From positions 744,001 to 808,000 of the forward strand of contig NZ_OX296583.1 of assembly GCF_946463545.1 (NCBI RefSeq): a stretch of DNA of 64,000 bases. Reading direction: 5' to 3'. The position numbers were made by a program, and so were the translations under genes. The first letter of the stretch is position 1. Each line of letters starts with the position of its first letter. The stretch comes from Methanothermococcus thermolithotrophicus DSM 2095 (GTDB lineage: Archaea; AGJL01; Methanococci; Methanococcales; Methanococcaceae). The notes beneath the pieces were generated by a model. It was given only the letters and a program-made list of their open reading frames with translations, made no database searches and was not told where the DNA came from. Positions 40,576-49,225 of this stretch are shown here, one piece after another.

Positions 40576-41622
40576 TTATTCGATTTTCATTTTAATAAAT
40601 ATTGCGAATACCAGTGTGGATATAGGCCCTATTTTAGTTAGTACAAGGTCTATAGTGTTTATTATTCCATCAAATCCTTGTTGCCCCCCAAGGGCAGATT
40701 GCATCATCCCAGCAAATGGTAATATCATACCTACCCCAAATACGAGGTTTCCTAAATTTGATATTTGGAATTTTGAAGAATCAATTTTTGATAATGACTC
40801 TCTAACGATTTCATTGTACAGATTTTCTAAAAGCAATTGCGTTCCCCCTTTATTTGCAGCAATTATAAGCTGATCGTAGAGTTTTTTCATTAATCCAATT
40901 TTTGTTCTTCTTTTTGCCCTCTCAATGGCCTCAATAAAGTTATAACCCCCTCTGTTGATATCGTATAATATATTTCTAAATTCAAAATATGTTATCCCAT
41001 ATTCTGGATTGGTTGCGATATTTTTTAAGGCTTCTTGAATAGATGCTCCTGAGTTTAATAGAGATATAATGTGTAAAATAGATATCAATATTTGGATTTT
41101 TATCTCACCACGAAATAGTGTTAGTCTTATTTTAGGATATAAAGTCCCACCTAAGAGTATTAGTACTGCAACTATCAAACCATTAAATATACTTAAAATT
41201 GGATTTCCTGTAATTACACCATATATGGCGAACAAAACAATAGTTGCAATTGAACCCAATATCAACTTTAGAAAATATGCTCTTTCATCTGCTATTCCAG
41301 CATATTGGAAGTCCCTCTTTGAAGGTAAGAATGATGTATGAGTCACCCAATAGGAAAATGACTTAGAATAATCATCTAAAACTCCAAAATCACCTTTAGA
41401 TATTAAATCGTCAATATCGATCTTCATTACAGGTGTTTCATCAATATAGGGTTCGTAAAATTCCAATATCTCCTCTTCAGGATGCATCTTTTTTCCTAAA
41501 ACTCTTTTTAAATACTGGGATCTTACAGTACGAGGTATTATACTTTTTTTCCGTTTAAATCCTAAACTACGTAAAATACTATTTAAACTATCGCGTAGCG
41601 AGTCATAAAGACTTTTTTTCAT
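40576..41622 (-). CDS. type II/IV secretion-like membrane protein (TadB/FlaJ-type)
   Basis: A 348-residue membrane protein with one T2SSF domain near residues 170-300 (LLNSGASIQEALKNIA, RGGYNFIEAIERAKRR, GTQLLLENLYNEIVRES) and hydrophobic segments at about 125-165 and 305-345. The start is ATG 41622, right after GGTGATATT; the longer frame to 41673 has no site. It is a paralogue of the downstream gene at 39557 and lies just after the ATPase gene, so the two form the inner-membrane core of the machine. Confidence 0.85.
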   Translation of the reverse strand: MKKSLYDSLRDSLNSILRSLGFKRKKSIIPRTVRSQYLKRVLGKKMHPEEEILEFYEPYIDETPVMKIDIDDLISKGDFGVLDDYSKSFSYWVTHTSFLPSKRDFQYAGIADERAYFLKLILGSIATIVLFAIYGVITGNPILSIFNGLIVAVLILLGGTLYPKIRLTLFRGEIKIQILISILHIISLLNSGASIQEALKNIATNPEYGITYFEFRNILYDINRGGYNFIEAIERAKRRTKIGLMKKLYDQLIIAANKGGTQLLLENLYNEIVRESLSKIDSSKFQISNLGNLVFGVGMILPFAGMMQSALGGQQGFDGIINTIDLVLTKIGPISTLVFAIFIKMKIE

Positions 41623-41707
41623 AATATCACCAATAGGGGGCAGAGAAAGCAGCAGGGAAAATGATTTTATCACACACCCAAAAGTTATAAAATGAAGCTC
41701 TCTTATT

Positions 41708-44662
41708 TTATTCTAAAATACTCTTTAACATGGCTTCCGGATTTTCTTGATATTTCTTAATTATTTCCCCTACTTTTGTGATTCCATTTATATTGTTGTT
41801 TATCATATACTTTAGAACTTTTTTCCTACTTATTCTATCGTCCATGAGTTCATCCCTTGTTATACCTGCAATATCACAAACTTCCTCTTCCCACATGCAA
41901 ATTCCTGTTTTAACGATAGAATCGGTTACACCATCGTATTTAAAATGTTCTGTTTTACTTATGTCTTCACCACTACCGCTAATTTCAACTACACCCAAAA
42001 TTCTTCTTAGGGTTTTTTTATTTCTTTTAATTCTTTGCTGATTTATAATAAAATCCAATGAAGAAATCATGACCTTTGGAACATTCATCGGTGGGTTTAT
42101 CAATCTCACAATGGCTTCATCAGCACTGTTTGCGTGAAGCGTTCCTGAGCAGTTTGAAACGATAAATCCACCATACTTACCTGCAATGTATGTGTGGTTG
42201 TCGTCAACTGTTAAATCATAAATATATCCTTTGTATTCAATTTCTTCAACACTTACAACTTTATCCCAATATATGTCTGAATTCGCCAATATTTTTAAGT
42301 TTTCAGCATTTAATATTCCTGCTATTTCATTTAGCTTCGTTTTAGAAGGGTTTCTTACACCTGTTTCATAAGCTCGGATTAAACTTCTGGTTTTTAATCC
42401 GAGCTCCTCAGCTAATTCTTGCTGTGTTAGTTTATTGTTTAATCGATAATATTTTATCAATTTTCCGATATTTGGTATAACATCTATGGAATTTTTGGAT
42501 TTAAGCAATATGTTATTTAACTTTTCACGTTTTACATGGTGTGTGAAACCAATATGTTTCCAGTATTTCCATATATTATCATGTCCACTAATAGTTATTT
42601 TATAGTATGGGCCGATATTTCCTTTTCCATCTATTTTTTGTTCTGATTTATGAGATATAATCCCAAATCTTAGCAGTAAATATGGAAGAGTAATTGCAAG
42701 ATTTTTGTTCGATGTTGCAAATTCAATACATCTTGTAGTTTCATTTACATGGCCATCAGAATCAAATAATCCTTGTATAAATTCTGATAAATAATCATCG
42801 TCTGATAGTAATACATCTCTTGGGATACTGAATGATTTTGTTTTATTTCCAATTGGGATATATTTTGAAAGTTTACTGGCTGACTCTACTCCATACACTT
42901 TGGCTCTTGTGTAGTTGTTATATTTTAAACAAACAACATTTCCATAATTACTCAGTTCACTTGAAACTTTTTCAATTACGTCGCTATCTTGATTTACAAA
43001 GTCAATGCAATATTTGCTTAAATGACCATCTCCTAATAAAGCACCAATTAAATATGGATTTTCAACATTTTTTCTTTCAACCGGGTGAAGCGTAGAGCTA
43101 CAAAATCCATAAGAATTTTGTTCAACTTTTAGTTCTCTTGGGAGTGCAATATAATCGTTAATTTTAACCATTTCCGCATTTATCTCAAATATTTTATTAT
43201 TTAGAGTATATATTGGATGGTCATGAGTAAGGATTATTTCTTTACCACTTTTTGTTTTTATTTTCATCATCTTTCCAGAGTATTTTTTTCTCCAAACTCT
43301 TGATATTAATTTATCCTCAATTTTTAAAGTGGTTTTATTGAAACTTTTAATAAATGTGTTTTCATTAGATATGTCAATCCATTCGAATCCATTACTTTCT
43401 TTTACTTTCATTGAATTATACTTTTTAAAAAATTTATCAACAAATTCTCCGATACTAACAATATTTCCATTAGATAGATAAATAGGCTCATCTTCTGCTA
43501 ATGCACCATCATGCCCCGTATTCATAGCAACTAAGAGAGATTGAGCTTCTGAACCTCTGACCTCTCCTACAAAGATCCTATCTGGCCTCATCCTCAAGGC
43601 GTTCTTAATTAAATCTTCCATAGTGATCTCATATTCTGGAATTCCAGGTCTTGGTGGTCTTGTTATCATTTTGATAACATGCGTAAGTGGAATTTGCAAC
43701 TCTGGAGTATCTTCAATAGTTATAATCCTGTCGGTGTACATTGAAAACATTGAAACTATGTTAAGTGTTGTTGTCTTACCTGAACCAGTACCACCTACAA
43801 TCAGGGTGTTCGCAGGCTTTGCTCCAAAATAGCCTTCAATAGCCTGCCATAAAAAAGCAGCAAGTTCTAGGTCAAAAGTACCAAACTTTATTAAATCAAC
43901 AATAGTTAGTGGTTCTGCCGAGAACTTACGGATTGTTAGGGTACTTCCATTTAATGTTACATCGGATGTTGTTGCGTTAACCCTACTACCATCTGGTAAA
44001 AAAGCATCTAACATTGGACTTCTGGAATCTATAGATCTACCTGCTAGATAAGCTATACTTTCAATTATTCTAGTCAATTCACTTTTATCTAGTAATATGT
44101 TTGTTTCACACATTTGAAATTTTCTATGGAATACAAATGTGGGATTATTTAATCCATTCACCATAACTTCTTCAAGGTTTTTATCTTTTAAGGGTATTTC
44201 TAAAAGCCCTAACTTTCCAATTGTAAGATAGAAGTATTTTGACAAATGAAGAATATCTATATCCCTAAGGCCCAAATTATTTTTTTCTGAATAGTTTTTT
44301 AAGTACCCTTGAATTTGGCCTAGTCTTTCAAATAAACCTTCTGAAAGATCTGATTTTATAGCTGCCAACTGATCTTCTGAAAGCTTGGCCAACGCTGAGT
44401 TTATCAACATGATTTCAGGTATTTTATAATAGGTTATCCCTTCTTTTTTTTCGATAATAACGTCAAACTCAACATCATCAACTTTTAAAAAATATTTATC
44501 CAATAAATTCGAACCTATGGATTCACTTATTTGTGATATATCGCTGATTAATGGGCCAGTAGTTTTTTTAATTTCAGGACTGGGTTTTTCTTCTTCTTTT
44601 TTTTCTTCTTTTTTAACGGGCTTTACTACTTCTTTTTTATGAATTCTATCAAAAAGACCCAT
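41708..44662 (-). CDS. VirB11/KlbA-type secretion ATPase containing an intein
   Basis: Secretion-superfamily ATPase, 984 residues as read, about 533 after splicing. The extein has an N-terminal Lys/Glu-rich tail, VMVNGLNNPTFVFHRK, Walker A GGTGSGKT (290-297), ITIEDTPELQIP (Asp box), and PDRIFVGEVRGSEAQSLLVAMNTGHDG (His-box), resuming after the intein as CSGTLHANSADEA. An intein occupies residues 387-837. Downstream are two T2SSF membrane genes, so the three make a pilus/secretion operon. Position next to tfb and tfe agrees with MJ0781 (KlbA), which by recollection also contains an intein at this site. Confidence 0.93.
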   Translation of the reverse strand: MGLFDRIHKKEVVKPVKKEEKKEEEKPSPEIKKTTGPLISDISQISESIGSNLLDKYFLKVDDVEFDVIIEKKEGITYYKIPEIMLINSALAKLSEDQLAAIKSDLSEGLFERLGQIQGYLKNYSEKNNLGLRDIDILHLSKYFYLTIGKLGLLEIPLKDKNLEEVMVNGLNNPTFVFHRKFQMCETNILLDKSELTRIIESIAYLAGRSIDSRSPMLDAFLPDGSRVNATTSDVTLNGSTLTIRKFSAEPLTIVDLIKFGTFDLELAAFLWQAIEGYFGAKPANTLIVGGTGSGKTTTLNIVSMFSMYTDRIITIEDTPELQIPLTHVIKMITRPPRPGIPEYEITMEDLIKNALRMRPDRIFVGEVRGSEAQSLLVAMNTGHDGALAEDEPIYLSNGNIVSIGEFVDKFFKKYNSMKVKESNGFEWIDISNENTFIKSFNKTTLKIEDKLISRVWRKKYSGKMMKIKTKSGKEIILTHDHPIYTLNNKIFEINAEMVKINDYIALPRELKVEQNSYGFCSSTLHPVERKNVENPYLIGALLGDGHLSKYCIDFVNQDSDVIEKVSSELSNYGNVVCLKYNNYTRAKVYGVESASKLSKYIPIGNKTKSFSIPRDVLLSDDDYLSEFIQGLFDSDGHVNETTRCIEFATSNKNLAITLPYLLLRFGIISHKSEQKIDGKGNIGPYYKITISGHDNIWKYWKHIGFTHHVKREKLNNILLKSKNSIDVIPNIGKLIKYYRLNNKLTQQELAEELGLKTRSLIRAYETGVRNPSKTKLNEIAGILNAENLKILANSDIYWDKVVSVEEIEYKGYIYDLTVDDNHTYIAGKYGGFIVSNCSGTLHANSADEAIVRLINPPMNVPKVMISSLDFIINQQRIKRNKKTLRRILGVVEISGSGEDISKTEHFKYDGVTDSIVKTGICMWEEEVCDIAGITRDELMDDRISRKKVLKYMINNNINGITKVGEIIKKYQENPEAMLKSILE
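42152..43504 (-). other. intein in the secretion ATPase (class 2-like, with homing endonuclease)
   Basis: 451 residues (387-837). It begins with Ala (ALAEDEPIYLSNGN) and ends FIVSN before Cys838. Ala at position 1 and Ser instead of His before the final Asn are features of KlbA-type class 2 inteins. The splicing blocks include ILTHDHPIYTL. The endonuclease is of the LAGLIDADG (DOD) type: LIGALLGDGHLS (about 538-549) and FIQGLFDSDGHVNE (about 628-641). A helix-turn-helix of the XRE type (LIKYYRLNNKLTQQELAEEL, about 735-754) sits between the endonuclease and the terminal splicing block. The reading frame is intact, so the endonuclease may be active. Confidence 0.9.
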
Positions 44663-44864
44663 AAGATCCCCACCATAAAATAATATAATTAATTAAGCTT
44701 AAAATTAAATTGATTATATGATGGTGTGCATTACTTATTAAACTTATTATTTGGTAAATTTATTGTATCGCTGTCTTTTGTTAATTGTTAAATTGGAATT
44801 AGATAACATACGTCTTTTACTTCTATTTCATTTGGTAATTATTTTAAGTTTAATTGCACACCTA
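44663..44864. promoter_or_regulatory. upstream region of secretion operon with paired GTGTGCA motif
   Basis: Contains TGGTGTGCATTAC (44722-44734) and its near-complement TAATTGCACACC (44851-44862). Read on the minus strand, this is GGTGTGCAATTA followed about 115 bases later by GTAATGCACACCA. The same pair in the same order lies at 53634-53757. It is probably a regulatory element for the ATPase operon. Confidence 0.5.
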
Positions 44865-45884
44865 TTATAATGTCACATCAATGTCTAAATGTTCTGTTAG
44901 TTCCTTGTATCTATTTCTTATTGTTACCTCAGTAACTCCTGCAACATCTGCAACTTCGCGTTGAGTTCTTCTAGTTCCATGTAAAACGCTTGCAATATAT
45001 ATTGCTGCTGCAGCAACCCCTGTTGGACCTCTACCGCTAGTTAAACCTTTTTCATTGGCTTTTTGGAGTATAGATATAGCCTTTGATTCAACTTCTCCCG
45101 GTAGCTTAAGTTCTGATGCAAATCTTGGGACATAATCTATTGGGTTTGTTGGAGTTAGTCTTATGTTTAATTCCCTTGAAATAAATCTATAGGTTCTTCC
45201 AATTTCTTTTCTATCTACTCTGGATCCTTCTGCAATTTCATCCAAAGTTCTTGGGACTTTACATCTTCTACATGCTGCATATAATGCTGCTGCAGCAACC
45301 CCTTCAATGCTTCTACCTCTAATCAGGCCTTTTTCAACAGCTCCCCTATATAAAACTGCTGCGTTTTCCCTAACGTTTCTTGGGAGACCTAATTTAGATG
45401 CTATCCTATCCAATTCAGACAAAGCAAACGCTAAGTTTCTTTCTGAAGCATCTGAAACCCTAATTCTTCTCTGCCATTTTCTTAATCTATAGAGCTGAGC
45501 TCTTTTATCGGCTGAGATATCCTTCCCATAACTATCTTTATTTCTCCAGTCGATAACTGTGGACAGCCCTTTATCATGTATTGTGTAGGTCATAGGAGGT
45601 CCGACTCTACTTCTTTTGACGCGCTGTTCATGATCAAAGGCTCTCCATTCAGGGCCTACATCAAATAAGTTTTGCTGCAAAACACACCCACAAGTTTCAC
45701 AAACAATTTCGGCTCTTTCATAGTCCTTAATGATATTTTTACTGCCGCACATAGGACAAATAAGTTCTTCTTCTTTTTCAAGAATGACATTTTTATTTGA
45801 TGAATCATTATGCTCTATTAATTTATATATTTCTTTCTTATTTTCTAATTTCTTTTTTTCCTTAACAACAGGTTTGGTAGCCAT
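44865..45884 (-). CDS. tfb: transcription initiation factor IIB (TFB)
   Basis: General transcription factor that bridges TBP-DNA and RNA polymerase. The zinc ribbon is CPMCGSKN ... CETCGCVL (about residues 43-66), followed by the B-finger/linker ([21 protein letters not shown]) and two cyclin-like repeats ([51 protein letters not shown] and a copy ending in [25 protein letters not shown]), which carry the promoter-recognition helix. The 339 residues have no intein, unlike M. jannaschii TFB. Confidence 0.95.
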   Translation of the reverse strand: MATKPVVKEKKKLENKKEIYKLIEHNDSSNKNVILEKEEELICPMCGSKNIIKDYERAEIVCETCGCVLQQNLFDVGPEWRAFDHEQRVKRSRVGPPMTYTIHDKGLSTVIDWRNKDSYGKDISADKRAQLYRLRKWQRRIRVSDASERNLAFALSELDRIASKLGLPRNVRENAAVLYRGAVEKGLIRGRSIEGVAAAALYAACRRCKVPRTLDEIAEGSRVDRKEIGRTYRFISRELNIRLTPTNPIDYVPRFASELKLPGEVESKAISILQKANEKGLTSGRGPTGVAAAAIYIASVLHGTRRTQREVADVAGVTEVTIRNRYKELTEHLDIDVTL

Positions 45885-45899
45885 GATTTACACCATATT

Positions 45900-46169
45900 T
45901 TATCTTTTATTTTTAGATTTGGCCCCTTTCTTAGAATTTACGATAAAAGTTTCTTTACTCCCTATACATCCCTGAATATCCACGTTTTTAAGAGGTATGA
46001 TCTTCACATATGGTTTATTAACCGGCCCAAAAACATCGTAAATTTTCCCAATCTTTATGATCTTATTTCTGGTTTTTAAAACAACAAAAGAATTTATCCG
46101 GGGCTGACGGTATGTTCTGCCTATTAATTTTCCTTTAGGAGTTTTATGTAAAATTTCTATTCTTTCCAA
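45900..46169 (-). CDS. gar1: H/ACA RNP protein Gar1
   Basis: Component of the box H/ACA pseudouridylation RNP. A small beta-barrel protein with IGKIYDVFGPVNKPYVKII, the typical Gar1 core. I use TTG 46169 (89 residues, starting ERIEIL after the initiator), because GGAGG lies seven bases before it; the open frame starting ATG 46205 has no ribosome-binding site. The C-terminus is a Lys-rich tail (KKGAKSKNKR). Gene order gar1 then tfb on the minus strand, 15 bp apart, suggests an operon. The partner Cbf5 is not in the window. Confidence 0.85.
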   Translation of the reverse strand: MERIEILHKTPKGKLIGRTYRQPRINSFVVLKTRNKIIKIGKIYDVFGPVNKPYVKIIPLKNVDIQGCIGSKETFIVNSKKGAKSKNKR

Positions 46170-46205
46170 AATGACGCCTCCAATATAAGAACTCCTTTTA
46201 ACCAT

Positions 46206-46424
46206 GTATTTAAAACAATTGATTTAAGATATGCCATTACAAGTACATTGCTATCTATATTTAATAGTATATAAATGTTTCGAAAACTATATATATCGCC
46301 TACTTAAAATCTGAATAAGTCTCATTTGAGGAACATATCTAAAATAATATAATGGATAGGATCAATAGGCATATAATGTATTAAATTGATAAATTAAAAC
46401 CTGATTAATTAGGGGAGGGATTTT
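46206..46424 (+). promoter_or_regulatory. RuBisCO gene promoter region
   Basis: CGAAAACTATATATATCG (about 46279-46296) gives a good BRE/TATA pair; transcription would start near 46320, leaving a leader of about 100 nt before the GGGGAGGGATTTT ribosome-binding site. The divergent gar1 gene may share the gap. Confidence 0.4.
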
Positions 46425-47702
46425 ATGGATTACGTGGAATTAGGGTACAAACCAAAAGAAAATGAATTATTATCATGCATCAAAATTAAAGCAGAAGATC
46501 TTGAAAAAGTTGCAAACGAAGTTGCAGCGGAGAGCTCTATAGGGACATGGACAAAGATTAAAACAATGAAGAAAGAAGTCTATGACAAACTCAAGCCTAC
46601 GGTATATGAAATAAATGAGATAGGAACCGATGGAAAGGATAAGATAGGTATTATAAAAATAGCTTATCCATTGGATGCATTTGAACCTTCAAACATGCCT
46701 GGAACTTTGGCAGGAATAGCTGGGAACATTTTTGGAATGAAGATAGTGAAAGGATTAAGAATTTTAGATTTTAGATTCCCTGAAGAGTTTATAAAAGCCT
46801 ATAAAGGACCAAAATATGGTATAAAGGGAATAAGGGATTTGTTAAAAGTTGATAATAGGCCTTTAGTAGGTACCATAGTTAAACCTAAGGTTGGATTAAA
46901 TACCGAAGAACATTCAAAGGTAACCTATGAATCATGGGTCGGAGGTTGTGATATAGTAAAAGATGATGAAAATTTAGTTTCCCAGGATTTTAACAAATTT
47001 GAAGATAGAATTTTTAAAGTAATGGAGTATAGAGATAAAGCTGAAGATGAAACTGGAGAGAAGAAGATCTACATGCCAAATATAACTGCACCATATAAAG
47101 AAATGATACGAAGAGCTCAGGTTGTAAAGGATGCAGGTTGCGAGTATGCTATGCTGGATGTTGTGGTTCTAGGCTTTTCAGCGGTTCAGCAGTTTAGGGA
47201 AGAAGATTTTGACTTTGTAATTCATGCCCACAGGGCTATGCATGCGGCAATAACCCGTTCCAGAGAATGGGGAATTTCAATGTTGGCGCTTTCTAAAATA
47301 TATAGACTTTTAGGTGTGGATCAGCTCCATATAGGAACTGTTGTTGGAAAGATGGAAGGGGAGCAGGATGAGGTTTGTGGAATAAGGGATGAAATTGTAC
47401 AAGATAGTGTTAAAAAGGATGATTTGAATAAGTTCTTTGATCAAGAGTGGTATGGAATGAACAATGTATTCCCTGTTTCATCAGGAGGAATATATCCAAA
47501 ATTAGTACCTAAAATAACAGATATGTTAGGAAAGGATGTTATACTACAGGCAGGTGGAGGTATCCACGGGCATCCAGATGGAACAATCTCCGGGGCAAAA
47601 GCTATGAGAGCAGCAGTTGAATCAGTAGCTGAAGGTATTTCACTGGAACAAAAGGCAGAAGAAGTTCCTGAGTTAAAAACAGCACTTGAATATTGGAAAT
47701 GA
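46425..47702 (+). CDS. rbcL: ribulose-bisphosphate carboxylase, form III
   Basis: Archaeal type III RuBisCO of 425 residues. It probably acts in the AMP/nucleoside degradation route (ribose-1,5-bisphosphate isomerised to RuBP, then carboxylated) rather than in autotrophy. VGTIVKPKVGL holds the catalytic Lys153, GGCDIVKDDE holds the carbamylated Lys179 with its metal-binding Asp181 and Glu182, and SGGIYPKL and LQAGGGIHGHP contribute phosphate binding. The gene is complete and single. The other AMP-pathway genes are not in this window. Confidence 0.93.
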   Translation: MDYVELGYKPKENELLSCIKIKAEDLEKVANEVAAESSIGTWTKIKTMKKEVYDKLKPTVYEINEIGTDGKDKIGIIKIAYPLDAFEPSNMPGTLAGIAGNIFGMKIVKGLRILDFRFPEEFIKAYKGPKYGIKGIRDLLKVDNRPLVGTIVKPKVGLNTEEHSKVTYESWVGGCDIVKDDENLVSQDFNKFEDRIFKVMEYRDKAEDETGEKKIYMPNITAPYKEMIRRAQVVKDAGCEYAMLDVVVLGFSAVQQFREEDFDFVIHAHRAMHAAITRSREWGISMLALSKIYRLLGVDQLHIGTVVGKMEGEQDEVCGIRDEIVQDSVKKDDLNKFFDQEWYGMNNVFPVSSGGIYPKLVPKITDMLGKDVILQAGGGIHGHPDGTISGAKAMRAAVESVAEGISLEQKAEEVPELKTALEYWK

Positions 47703-47963
47703 ATTATTCTAAAACATATGGCCTATAATTAATATTTATTTTCAGTTTTGATAACTTCAATATATTATTTTTTAAATATTATTTTTTTATTGCACTATTT
47801 TTTAGGAAACTTTTTATTTTAATTAAACTGATCTATACTTAGGTTTATAAGGGAATGAAATAAATGGAATTATGTTTTATACAACTTATAACTATTTTAT
47901 GAAACTATCATATAATGCGGATTTCTCACGTATATGGGGTTAATAATATATAGGTGATTGTTA
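47703..47963. promoter_or_regulatory. intergenic region upstream of idi2
   Basis: 261 bp, AT-rich. T-rich stretches at about 47768-47822 are probable RuBisCO terminators. A TATA-like AGGTTTATAAGG (about 47841-47852) is a fair promoter for the next operon. The leader then runs to AGGTGATTG. Confidence 0.35.
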
Positions 47964-49034
47964 ATGAATAATAACAACATCGAGTTTAGAAAGTTGGAAC
48001 ACTTACTTGTGTGTAACTACTGCGATGTAGAGTATAAGAAAGGAACACTTTTTAGTGATGTAGAATTAATACATAGTGGAGTATCAAGATGTGACTTAGA
48101 GGATATAGACACATCAATTGAATTATTTGGAAAAAAATTGGGAGCTCCACTTATTGTTGCTGCCATAACTGGTGGCCATTCCAAGGCAAAGGAAGTAAAT
48201 AAAAATATTGCAATTGCAGTAGAGGAACTTAATTTAGGAATGGGTGTAGGTTCTCAAAGGGCAGCAATAATGCACGATAATTTGATAGATACCTATTCGG
48301 TTGTAAGGGACCATACATCTTCTTTAATTCTTGGAAATTTGGGTGCTGTTAATTTTGTAGAAGACGGGTGGGATGTAGAGACCATTAAAAAATCAGCTGA
48401 AATGATAGATGCCGATGCAATGGCAATTCATTTCAATCCACTTCAGGAGGCTATTCAGCCAGAGGGAGATGTAAACTTTAAAGGAATGGAAGTTATAAAG
48501 GAGTTAATAGCCGATTATAAAAAAACTTACGGTAGTTTACCATTTGTTGCAAAGCAGGTTGGAGAAGGGTTTTCAAAGGAAGACGCCGTATTTTTAAAGA
48601 ACCTCGGGTTTGATTCCATAGATGTGGGCGGAAGTGGAGGAACCTCCTGGGCAGCTGTTGAAATGTATAGGATAAAGGATGAAGAGATGAGAAGTTTCTC
48701 AGAACAGTTTGTAAATTGGGGTATTCCAACGGCAGCTTCGGTAATGGAGGTTAGAAGTGTCTTTAACGGTCCAGTGATAGCCACCGGAGGAATTAGATCA
48801 GGTATCGATATAGCCAAATCCATAGTTATAGGTGCAGATTGCTGTGGAACGGCGCTTCCTATTTTAAAAGCTGCACTGAAATCTTCAGATGAAGTAGTTA
48901 AAGTCCTTGAAAGGATGATAAAAGAGCTGAAAACTAGTATGTTTTTGGTTGGAAGCAGTAATATTGAGGAGCTGAAAAAAACATCTTATGTGTTAAAGGA
49001 TGATTTAAGAGAATGGGTTTCCCAAAGGATTTAA
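47964..49034 (+). CDS. idi2: isopentenyl-diphosphate delta-isomerase type 2
   Basis: FMN- and NADPH-dependent enzyme that interconverts IPP and DMAPP for isoprenoid lipids. FMN-barrel features: PLIVAAITGGHSKAKEVN, GVGSQRAAIMH, AIHFNPLQEAIQPEGD, FVAKQVGEGF, VGGSGGTSWAAVE and VIATGGIRSGIDIAKSI. I use ATG 47964, with AGGTGATTG in front; the frame begins at a TTG inside that site. 356 residues, full length. A hairpin AAAGGATTTAATCCTTT overlaps the stop codon. It is the first gene of an idi2-rnj-idsA run that I recall as MJ0862-MJ0860. Confidence 0.93.
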   Translation: MNNNNIEFRKLEHLLVCNYCDVEYKKGTLFSDVELIHSGVSRCDLEDIDTSIELFGKKLGAPLIVAAITGGHSKAKEVNKNIAIAVEELNLGMGVGSQRAAIMHDNLIDTYSVVRDHTSSLILGNLGAVNFVEDGWDVETIKKSAEMIDADAMAIHFNPLQEAIQPEGDVNFKGMEVIKELIADYKKTYGSLPFVAKQVGEGFSKEDAVFLKNLGFDSIDVGGSGGTSWAAVEMYRIKDEEMRSFSEQFVNWGIPTAASVMEVRSVFNGPVIATGGIRSGIDIAKSIVIGADCCGTALPILKAALKSSDEVVKVLERMIKELKTSMFLVGSSNIEELKKTSYVLKDDLREWVSQRI

Positions 49035-49225
49035 TCCTTTTTCGTTTCAGCACGTGTAAAATCCGAAGATTTACAGCTGTCCTTGCTTTGCTTGGATATT
49101 TTATACTGTTGTTACTGTTAATCTTTGTTATAATTATGTTGTTATTTATAACAACCAAGGGGCGGAAAATATGAAAAAACTACAGAACCTTTGGTTGTAT
49201 CTAAAAAGAAATAGGATGTGATAAT
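49035..49225. other. gap between idi2 and RNase J gene
   Basis: Contains GTAAAATCCGAAGATTTAC (about 49057-49075), a hairpin of the mosaic type, and a T-rich region after it. The RNase J gene may be transcribed separately from about 49150 or by read-through. Confidence 0.4.

Noticed and set aside
44865-45884. Intein in TFB
   Set aside because: M. jannaschii TFB has one, but this gene is 339 residues and continuous across the cyclin repeats.
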